A stretch of DNA of 11,570 nucleotides from Acidobacteriota bacterium. Its GTDB lineage: Bacteria; Acidobacteriota; Vicinamibacteria; Vicinamibacterales; UBA823. Below are positions 1 to 6,087 of this stretch, piece after piece. Below the pieces are notes generated by a model that was given only the letters and a program-made list of their open reading frames with translations, was not told the DNA's origin and searched no databases. Each line of letters starts with the position of its first letter. Position 1 is the stretch's first letter. A program made the position numbers and the translations under genes. The DNA is taken from the NCBI GenBank assembly GCA_002720285.1, contig PBHT01000014.1, positions 10,573-22,142 of the forward strand, written 5' to 3'.

Positions 1-945
1 ATAGGTGCTCCAACCGTTCCTTTGACTGGTGACGCCTCCAATCGACGCTACTTTCGTGTGATTCCTAGGAGTGGTGAATCGTTTGTCCTAGCCTTGTACG
101 ATAAATCGTTTAAGTCTGAAACACTTTCGTTTATCAAGGTGGCGTCACTGTTGGAGCAGATGGAGGTGTTGGTACCCGAGGTCCTTGAACATGCTGCCGA
201 TCTCGGAGTATTGGCACTACAGGACCTAGGTGACGTTACGTTGCAGGCCCACCTAGGCACCAGTTCCACCAATGACCATCTAGCAGTGTACCGAGAAGCG
301 GTCGATCTCATTACGGTGATACAACGGAAGGGTCTAGCAATGGCCGCACCAGGGGTGCTACCTTTCACGGTCAATTTCGATGTCAAGAAGTTCATGTGGG
401 AGCTTAATTACTTCGCTGAACACTTTCTAGAAGGCTATCGTGGTGTAACGCTAAACGACGAGGCGCGCCGGGGCATCTCTCAAGAATTCCAAAATTTGTC
501 TGAGGAGCTTGCTAATGAACCTCAGGTCCTCTGCCACCGCGACTACCATAGCCGCAATTTGATGCTGCATAACGAACGCCTATATGTCATCGATTTTCAG
601 GACGCACGATTGGGTCCGGCCACCTACGACCTTGTCTCGTTGCTACGTGATTCTTACGCAGACCTGAAGGAAGAAACGATTGAAGACTTAATAGATCGCT
701 TCTTAGCCAATACGCACGTTTCCCTACCTGCGGACAAGTTCCGACGCCAGTTCGATGCGATGGCTCTTCAGCGCAACCTCAAGGCCCTCGGCACATTCGG
801 ATATCAGACATCGATTCGCCGAAATCCTGTCTACATCCAGTATATCCCTCGCACAATTCACTACTTGCGCCGAACATTTGACCGGAACCCGCGCTTTGAT
901 TCCCTTCGTGGAGCACTCGCTCCCTTCCTACAAGAAATCGGGTAA
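1..945 (+). CDS. AmgK-like sugar/aminoglycoside phosphotransferase (COG3178), 5'-truncated by window edge
   Basis: This is a protein-kinase-fold phosphotransferase. Its relative AmgK phosphorylates the anomeric carbon of N-acetylmuramate/GlcNAc in cell-wall recycling. Frame 1 is open from base 1 and reads into the family's N-terminal nucleotide-loop signature GDASNRRYFRV (fragment codons 10-20). A TTG at base 22 is only two codons before that signature, so I treat the gene as entering from upstream, with the true start outside the window. The catalytic loop HRDYHSRN (codons 179-186, Asp181 as base) and the metal-binding DFQDA (198-202), followed by GPATYDLVSLLRD, match the COG3178 pattern closely. 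The C-terminal helical region is complete to the TAA at 943. Usual family length is about 330-350 residues, so only a few tens of residues are missing. The partner uridylyltransferase MurU is not visible here. The family call is firm; the substrate is inferred from homologues and could be another sugar. Confidence 0.82.
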   Translation: MGAPTVPLTGDASNRRYFRVIPRSGESFVLALYDKSFKSETLSFIKVASLLEQMEVLVPEVLEHAADLGVLALQDLGDVTLQAHLGTSSTNDHLAVYREAVDLITVIQRKGLAMAAPGVLPFTVNFDVKKFMWELNYFAEHFLEGYRGVTLNDEARRGISQEFQNLSEELANEPQVLCHRDYHSRNLMLHNERLYVIDFQDARLGPATYDLVSLLRDSYADLKEETIEDLIDRFLANTHVSLPADKFRRQFDAMALQRNLKALGTFGYQTSIRRNPVYIQYIPRTIHYLRRTFDRNPRFDSLRGALAPFLQEIG

Positions 946-1173
946 ACAGGAATGACCATGGGGAACACGACGAGCACCCGGTCCCATCCTGGGGTTCCAT
1001 CGACTGGTCGACAGATCTGATGACCGTGCAAGAGATCGGCTACGATTGTACGTGGGCCCTCATGGTAGGCCATAGTCGAGATCTGGAAAACAGACCTTGG
1101 CACCGTCTGTCGGGTCCGTACTCATATTGAGTAGTTACTAGGCTGACTTAATAAGCTCGGACTGACCAATTCT
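946..1173. other. 228-bp intergenic gap before asnS with small inverted repeats
   Basis: No convincing gene lies here. The only plus-strand ATG mini-ORF (951-1019, 22 codons) shows no family resemblance. Two clear inverted repeats are visible: ACAGAC/GTCTGT (1090-1095 with 1105-1110, 9-nt loop) and TACTCA/TGAGTA (1119-1124 with 1128-1133, 3-nt spacer). A shorter one, TCGAC/GTCGA, lies near 1000-1011. A TTGGCA hexamer (1097-1102) resembles a -35 box, but the nearest -10-like CATATT (1123-1128) is about 20 nt away, which is too far for a standard promoter. I see no T-box signature although the downstream gene is a tRNA synthetase. The gap probably holds the asnS promoter and leader, but I cannot place it. 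Confidence 0.4.
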
Positions 1174-2466
1174 ATGACCGCCTACATTGAGAAAATCGCG
1201 GATTTTGAAGGACAGCAAGTCACTCTACGTGGTTGGCTACACAAGCGCCGCTCAAGTGGAAAGATTCATTTTTTGACCGTGCGGGATGGCACAGGTTTCA
1301 TCCAAGCCGTGATGTCGAAATCTGTGGTTGGCGAGGAAGCCTTCCACCGTGCTGATCATCTAGGCCAAGAAACATCACTCGCTGTTAAGGGAACAGTCCG
1401 TGCCGACAAGCGAGCCCCGGGAGGTTACGAAATTGATGTGACACATTTTAGTGTCATCGGAGAGTCAACCGGATACCCAATCACCAATAAGGAACATGGC
1501 GTGGACTACTTGCTCGACCGACGGCACCTGTGGATCCGAGCGCCGCGGCAGCAGGCGATTCTGAGGATCCGTCATGCCGTCGTAGACGCTGTACGCGACT
1601 TCTTCAACAATCGGAACTTCACACTTGCGGATACACCAATTTTCACCCCGGCTGCGTGCGAAGGAACGACTACCCTCTTCCCTGTCCAGTACTTCGACGA
1701 GACAACGGCGTACCTAGCGCAAAGTGGACAGCTATACAACGAAGCGAACATCATGGCACTGGGTCGAGTCTACTGCTTTGGCCCGACGTTCCGGGCTGAG
1801 AAATCTAAGACTCGCCGCCACTTAACGGAATTTTGGATGGTCGAGCCGGAAATGGCATTCGCAACGCTTGAAGATGCGATCAAACTTGGCGAGGCACTTG
1901 TGGTGACTATCGTGGCACGGGTGCTGGAGACACGGCGGCAAGAGTTAGAGATGCTCAACCGTAACATCGCTGCCCTTGAACAGGTGCGAGCACCGTTCCC
2001 CAGAATTACCTACGATGAGGCCGTGGACCTCCTGAAGCTAAAAGGACAACAGTTCGAGTGGGGTGGGGATTTCGGCGGTACTGATGAGACCGTGCTCGCA
2101 GAACAGTTCGACCGGCCGGTCGTCGTACATCGATTCCCATCTGCAATTAAAGCTTTTTATATGAAATCTGATCCAGAACGACCAGAGCTGTCACTTTCAG
2201 TGGATTTCCTCGCGCCTGAAGGATATGGTGAAATCATTGGTGGCGGAGAACGCTTGGATGACCTTGACGAGCTACTTGCTAGGATTGAGAAACACAATCT
2301 CCCGAAAGAATCCTTCGAGTGGTATCTTGACCTACGGCGTTACGGAACCGTGCCGCACTCGGGGTTTGGAATGGGAATCGAGCGTGTCCTGACCTGGATT
2401 TGCGGTTTGGAACACTTACGGGAAACGATCCCTTATCCCCGAATGCTTTATCGAATGTATCCGTAG
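1174..2466 (+). CDS. asnS: Asparagine--tRNA ligase (AsnRS)
   Basis: Cytoplasmic class IIb aminoacyl-tRNA synthetase that attaches Asn to tRNA-Asn using ATP. An N-terminal OB-fold anticodon-binding domain (about residues 1-105; [15 protein letters not shown]) precedes the catalytic core. Motif 2 is FRAE at 206-209, followed by the segment [17 protein letters not shown]. Motif 3 is GMGIER at 399-404, followed by ETIPYPR. The stretch [10 protein letters not shown] and the ending [12 protein letters not shown] mark an AsnRS rather than AspRS. Its 430 residues agree with the shorter Bacillus-type AsnRS, not the 466-residue E. coli form. The ATG at 1174 begins in the expected place relative to the OB fold; the Shine-Dalgarno is weak (GGAC region around 1159). 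It stands apart from its neighbours by 228 bp upstream and 76 bp downstream, so it may have its own promoter. Its presence shows direct Asn charging, but does not exclude an additional GatCAB amidotransferase route. Confidence 0.96.
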   Translation: MTAYIEKIADFEGQQVTLRGWLHKRRSSGKIHFLTVRDGTGFIQAVMSKSVVGEEAFHRADHLGQETSLAVKGTVRADKRAPGGYEIDVTHFSVIGESTGYPITNKEHGVDYLLDRRHLWIRAPRQQAILRIRHAVVDAVRDFFNNRNFTLADTPIFTPAACEGTTTLFPVQYFDETTAYLAQSGQLYNEANIMALGRVYCFGPTFRAEKSKTRRHLTEFWMVEPEMAFATLEDAIKLGEALVVTIVARVLETRRQELEMLNRNIAALEQVRAPFPRITYDEAVDLLKLKGQQFEWGGDFGGTDETVLAEQFDRPVVVHRFPSAIKAFYMKSDPERPELSLSVDFLAPEGYGEIIGGGERLDDLDELLARIEKHNLPKESFEWYLDLRRYGTVPHSGFGMGIERVLTWICGLEHLRETIPYPRMLYRMYP

Positions 2467-2513
2467 TGGACCAAACTGTACTCACAAAACATCCAGTCGG
2501 CCGATTGAATACC

Positions 2514-2531
2514 GGTGGATCACGCTCCGCC
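2514..2531 (+). other. Small hairpin in the asnS-rimO gap
   Basis: GGTGGA (2514-2519) can pair with TCCGCC (2526-2531) around the 6-nt loop TCACGC, with one G-U pair in the RNA. It ends 11 nt before the rimO ATG, where a Shine-Dalgarno would normally sit, and no purine-rich site is visible there. No T run follows, so it is not an intrinsic terminator. It may affect rimO translation or be chance. Confidence 0.3.
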
Positions 2532-2542
2532 ACTTCTGATTT

Positions 2543-3922
2543 ATGAAAATTGGTTTTGTCTCGCTCGGGTGTCCGAAGAACCTCGTGGATACTGAAGTGA
2601 TGCTCGGCCTCGCCGAGCAGGCAGGTCATGAAGTGACGAACCGAGCGGACGGGGCTGACGTCATCGTAGTAAATACCTGCGCCTTCATTGATAAGGCGAA
2701 GGAGGAATCGATCGAAACCATTCTCGAAATGGCTCGTCACAAGCAGAACGGCACCTGCCGTCGTCTTGTTGTCACCGGTTGTCTGGCAGAGCGCTATAAA
2801 GCAGACTTGCGGCAGGAAATGCCGGAAATCGATGTGGTACTCGGCACTGATGGCGTTCCTGACATTGTTAGAGCTCTAAATGAGCAGCCTCAAGGGTCTG
2901 GAACCCAAGTGCAATTGTTCCGCAATCATTTAGAAGCCACGAGCTCAGCACCTAGCGTGAAACAACTGAAATACCTTTACGACGCTGATACACCACGGCG
3001 ACGAACTACGGCATCCCATCTAGCCTATGTGAAAGTGGCGGAAGGTTGCGACTACTCTTGTGCGTTCTGCATCATTCCGACATTGCGCGGGGGCTATCGA
3101 AGCCGCTCTCCCGATTCCATCGTAAACGAGGCTCGTACGATGGCAGAGCGTGGCGTGAAGGAGCTTATCCTAATCTCGCAGGACACGACGATGTACGGGT
3201 TGGATCGCAACGACCGCGGAGCACTATCCAGACTGCTACATGCGTTGAATGATATTGATGGACTGGAGTGGATCCGCTTGTTGTATCTCTATCCGACAAC
3301 GATTGGTGCCGATACGATTGACGCAATTGCAGATTGCGACAAAGTCTGTAATTACATCGACCTGCCTTTACAACACGCTGCAGACCGGCTGTTGAAACGG
3401 ATGGGACGACCGGGCACGCGGATGAGCTATGAACGGCTACTTGAATCTATTCGCCACCGGATACCCGAAGTGGCACTGCGCACGACATTCATCGTAGGTT
3501 TTCCTGGTGAAACTGACGAGGATTTCCGTGAACTTTGTGATTTTATTGAAGATGTACGCTTCGATCATATCGGCGTTTTTACCTATTCTCACGAAGAAGG
3601 CACACGGGCTTTCACTCTCACCGACGACGTATCCAGTGACACGAAAGCTCGTCGACGTCAGGAATTAATGCTACGCCAACGAAAAATCGTGGAACGTCGC
3701 CAAGCGGAACGCGTCGGGCAAAAGATACGTGTACTCGTCGAGGGCCGTTCCAAAGAACATCCTCTTGTGGTGCAGGCTCGATGGGCGGGCCAAGCCCCGG
3801 AGATTGATCCTGTCACCTACCTTACCGAATGCGACCCTTCTCAGTTTTCCCCGGGTCGACTCGTGGACGCCGAAATTCTTGGCAGTCATGACTACGACCT
3901 TTTAGCCCGTCCATTGCCGTAG
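2543..3922 (+). CDS. rimO: Ribosomal protein S12 (Asp) methylthiotransferase RimO
   Basis: Radical-SAM methylthiotransferase that adds a methylthio group to a conserved Asp of ribosomal protein S12, using two 4Fe-4S clusters and S-adenosylmethionine. The N-terminal MTTase domain opens with the RimO signature SLGCPKNLVDTE and carries the auxiliary-cluster cysteines Cys10, Cys46 (NTCAFI) and Cys80 (GCLAER). The radical-SAM cluster is the CX3CX2C motif at Cys169, Cys173 and Cys176. A C-terminal TRAM domain occupies about 390-459 (VGQKIRVLVEG onward). At 459 residues it has normal length. The spelling GCPKN with downstream S12-type features favours RimO over the tRNA enzyme MiaB, which usually has GCQMN. 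The ATG at 2543 is fixed by the signature beginning at residue 4, yet no Shine-Dalgarno is visible upstream. It is 102 bp upstream of rimP, fitting a 30S-biogenesis neighbourhood. Confidence 0.95.
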   Translation: MKIGFVSLGCPKNLVDTEVMLGLAEQAGHEVTNRADGADVIVVNTCAFIDKAKEESIETILEMARHKQNGTCRRLVVTGCLAERYKADLRQEMPEIDVVLGTDGVPDIVRALNEQPQGSGTQVQLFRNHLEATSSAPSVKQLKYLYDADTPRRRTTASHLAYVKVAEGCDYSCAFCIIPTLRGGYRSRSPDSIVNEARTMAERGVKELILISQDTTMYGLDRNDRGALSRLLHALNDIDGLEWIRLLYLYPTTIGADTIDAIADCDKVCNYIDLPLQHAADRLLKRMGRPGTRMSYERLLESIRHRIPEVALRTTFIVGFPGETDEDFRELCDFIEDVRFDHIGVFTYSHEEGTRAFTLTDDVSSDTKARRRQELMLRQRKIVERRQAERVGQKIRVLVEGRSKEHPLVVQARWAGQAPEIDPVTYLTECDPSQFSPGRLVDAEILGSHDYDLLARPLP

Positions 3923-3940
3923 TAATTCCGTCGTGATAAC
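3914..3940 (+). promoter_or_regulatory. Weak candidate promoter for the rimP-nusA-infB operon
   Basis: TTGCCG (3914-3919, overlapping the rimO 3' end) and GATAAC (3935-3940) each match four of six sigma70 consensus positions, with a short 15-nt spacer. A start near 3947 would give a leader of roughly 78 nt containing both hairpins upstream of rimP. The match is poor on its own; the location before a leader hairpin and a long operon is the main support. Confidence 0.22.
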
Positions 3941-3955
3941 ATCGCTGTTCTCGGT

Positions 3956-3998
3956 CCTCGGGGATCGAGGTGGAGTGGGCGCGTGCCCACTTTTTGTG
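3956..3998 (+). terminator. rimP leader: hairpin followed by terminator/attenuator-like hairpin with T tract
   Basis: A first hairpin, CCTCG (3956-3960) with CGAGG (3966-3970), is followed by a strong one, AGTGGGC (3974-3980) with GCCCACT (3985-3991) around a GCGT loop. The latter runs directly into a T-rich tract (3991-3995, then GTGTTTT), which is the form of an intrinsic terminator. It lies 34 nt before the rimP start. CCACTT (3987-3992) can instead pair with AAGTGG (4003-4008), which would break the terminator stem, so an attenuator is possible. A GTGGGC...GCCCAC hairpin just before rimP recurs in my memory of many bacterial nusA operons. It could simply end rimO transcription. Confidence 0.65.
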
Positions 3999-4024
3999 TT
4001 TTAAGTGGCACCGTCAGTTGAATT

Positions 4025-4510
4025 GTGGGTCTTTCACTCACGGAGAAGCGGCGGCAGATATTCGCCATAGCTGAGCGCGTAGCCAGCGGTCATGGCGTGG
4101 AGGTTTTCGACGTCCAACTACGAAGAGAATCGATAGGCTGGGTCCTGCGTGTGGTGTTGGACCGCCAGGACTCGGGTGTGGACGACGATAGTATCAGCGT
4201 CGGTGACTGCCAGAAGGTTAGCCAAGATCTCAACGCCGTGCTCGATGTCGAGGATGCGCTGGATCACGCTTACACCCTTGAGGTGTCATCGCCTGGGCTG
4301 GACCGACCATTACGAACACCAGGTGAATATCAGAGGTTCGTTGGCCGGTTGGCACAGATTGTCGTCTCTGAAGCTATCAATGGACAAACTTTTCTAAAAG
4401 GACGCATCCAAGAGGTAACCGACGGCACAGTCCTTTTGGAGAGTAACTCCCGACTACATCGGGTGCCGTTCGAGATTATTAGCCGAGCAAAACTGGAAGT
4501 AGAATTTTAA
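4025..4510 (+). CDS. rimP: Ribosome maturation factor RimP
   Basis: Cytoplasmic factor that binds free 30S subunits and assists late maturation, including S12 incorporation in E. coli. The 161-residue protein (E. coli about 150) has the N-terminal alpha/beta domain (GVEVFDVQLRRES, 24-36; LRVVLDR, 41-47) and the diagnostic EVSSPGLDRPL at 86-96, followed by an SH3-like C-terminal barrel. The start is a GTG. A stop codon in the same frame at 4019-4021 rules out any longer form, and the Shine-Dalgarno is poor. It heads the nusA-infB operon: nusA begins 12 nt after its stop. Expression is probably controlled by the hairpin leader just upstream. The family call is secure from the signature and from operon position. 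Confidence 0.95.
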   Translation: MGLSLTEKRRQIFAIAERVASGHGVEVFDVQLRRESIGWVLRVVLDRQDSGVDDDSISVGDCQKVSQDLNAVLDVEDALDHAYTLEVSSPGLDRPLRTPGEYQRFVGRLAQIVVSEAINGQTFLKGRIQEVTDGTVLLESNSRLHRVPFEIISRAKLEVEF

Positions 4511-4522
4511 TAAGAAACCATC

Positions 4523-6049
4523 ATGAGTAATCCGCTACAACACACTATTGAGGCACTCGCGAAGGAAAAAGGCCTCGAACCAGACGTCATCATTACGGCA
4601 ATAGAGGAGGCAGTTTTGGCAGCCTCGCGTAAGTACTACAAGTCGAATGAGGACCTTCGTACGAAGTTCAACGCCGAGACTGGTGAGGTTGAGCTATTTG
4701 CTGTGCGTCAAATTGTCAATGAGGTGACGGATTCCGAAACTGAAATCTCATTGGAGGAGGCGCAGGAACTCTATGGCGCCGAAGCAGAAATCGACATGCG
4801 GATTGAATTCCCGAAAGCAACTGATGTGCTTGGACGGATCGCAGCCCAGACGGCCAAGCAGGTCATTTTTCAAAAGGTCCGCGAAGCTGAACGAGAAAAT
4901 ATCTACGCGGAGTACTGCGACCGGGTTGGTGAGGTCATCAACGGTCTTGTCAAGCGATTCGAGAGCGGCGACGTCATCGTTGAAATGGGTTGGGTCGAAG
5001 CGCTTCTACCCCGGAAAGAACAGTCACGGGTCGAGAACTACACTGCGGGCGATCGTGTCCGGGCTGTGATCAAGGAGGTCAACCGGGTCGCAAAGGGACC
5101 ACAGATTATACTGTCGCGCACCGATCCAGCCCTTCTCATTAAGCTATTCGATCAAGAAGTACCAGAAATCTATGACGGAACGGTGCAAATCCGAGGTGCC
5201 GTGCGCGAAGCCGGTGATCGAGCAAAGGTAGCAGTCTTTTCACGTGAGCGGGATGTAGACCCGGTGGGTGCTTGTGTTGGAATGAAAGGTACTCGCGTCC
5301 AGTCGATCATCCGAGAACTTCGGGGCGAGAAGATCGATATCGTTGAATGGTCAGATGACCCAGTCGTACTAGTGACTAATGCCATCAGTCCTGCGCGGGT
5401 ACAGCGAGTCACGGTCATCGACGAGGCTGAGAAGGTAATGGAGGTTCTCGTCGAAGATAGGCAGCTTTCCCTCGCGATTGGAAAAAAGGGTCAAAATGTT
5501 CGCTTAGCCGCAAAATTGACTGGTTGGAAAATCGACATCAAGAGTGAAGAAGAAAAACGGCGTGAGGTCGAGGCGCAGTTCGAAGGATTCGACGCTGAGC
5601 GCGCCCAAGCCGATCTAGCAGCATCGTTACTCTCCCTTCAGGGATTCAATGAGGGCATGTGGCAGACACTGCAAGATTCATCACTGAATACGGCCGAGCA
5701 CCTGATCCACCTGGCAACTCAGGAATTGGAACAGATTCTCAGTATTAGTGATGAGCTAGCAAAGGCTATTCAGAAGGTGGCCCTGGACACTGTGAGTGCA
5801 CGTCGGCCAGCTGAGGCCCTTGATGCGCTCTTTAGTTCTGGTCCAGACCAGGTAGAGACCCCAGTCGACGGAGGTGAGACTCCGGCATCGGCTTCATCGT
5901 CCGGTGACACCATATCCGAGACGCCGGAGGCCGCCACTAGTGAAGTGGCAGCCGACCAAGCCGACATTAAATCAGAGAACGTGGTGGACCCAATTACCGC
6001 CGACACATCCACCGGCGAAATAGTCGAGAAGCAAGAACCGTCAAAATAG
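4523..6049 (+). CDS. nusA: Transcription termination/antitermination protein NusA
   Basis: RNA-polymerase-binding elongation factor that promotes pausing and intrinsic termination and takes part in rRNA antitermination. Domains in order: the N-terminal RNAP-binding domain (about 1-125), S1 (about 131-199), KH1 (GMKG loop 253-256) and KH2 (GKKG loop 320-323, LSLAIGKKGQNVRLAAKL). After a charged linker comes one helix-hairpin-helix-like C-terminal segment (about 365-422, LLSLQGFNEGMWQTL and ELEQILSIS). The last 75 or so residues are an acidic, Ser/Thr/Ala-rich, probably disordered tail. The 508 residues resemble E. coli (495) in length, but here I see one HhH-like repeat plus a low-complexity tail rather than two clear acidic repeats. 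The ATG at 4523 follows rimP by 12 nt with only a weak AAGAAA purine stretch as ribosome site. The ylxR gene often found after nusA is absent. Confidence 0.96.
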   Translation: MSNPLQHTIEALAKEKGLEPDVIITAIEEAVLAASRKYYKSNEDLRTKFNAETGEVELFAVRQIVNEVTDSETEISLEEAQELYGAEAEIDMRIEFPKATDVLGRIAAQTAKQVIFQKVREAERENIYAEYCDRVGEVINGLVKRFESGDVIVEMGWVEALLPRKEQSRVENYTAGDRVRAVIKEVNRVAKGPQIILSRTDPALLIKLFDQEVPEIYDGTVQIRGAVREAGDRAKVAVFSRERDVDPVGACVGMKGTRVQSIIRELRGEKIDIVEWSDDPVVLVTNAISPARVQRVTVIDEAEKVMEVLVEDRQLSLAIGKKGQNVRLAAKLTGWKIDIKSEEEKRREVEAQFEGFDAERAQADLAASLLSLQGFNEGMWQTLQDSSLNTAEHLIHLATQELEQILSISDELAKAIQKVALDTVSARRPAEALDALFSSGPDQVETPVDGGETPASASSSGDTISETPEAATSEVAADQADIKSENVVDPITADTSTGEIVEKQEPSK

Positions 6050-6087
6050 ATACGAATACCGACCACAAAGACCGAGACGAGGATACG

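Noticed and set aside
22..24. TTG at 22 as the start of the kinase gene
   Set aside because: The frame is open to base 1 and the conserved nucleotide-loop signature begins only two codons later, whereas family members have a longer N-terminus.
951..1019. 22-codon ORF from ATG in the gap before asnS
   Set aside because: Too short, composition not protein-like, no family match recognised, and no Shine-Dalgarno at proper spacing.
946..1173. T-box riboswitch or tRNA gene upstream of asnS
   Set aside because: I looked for the T-box consensus, a specifier loop and a terminator with T run, and for tRNA T-arm or CCA features; none is visible.
2279..2740. 153-codon minus-strand open frame over the asnS-rimO junction
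   Set aside because: It covers conserved codons of both genes on the other strand, lacks a ribosome site and shows no recognisable domain.
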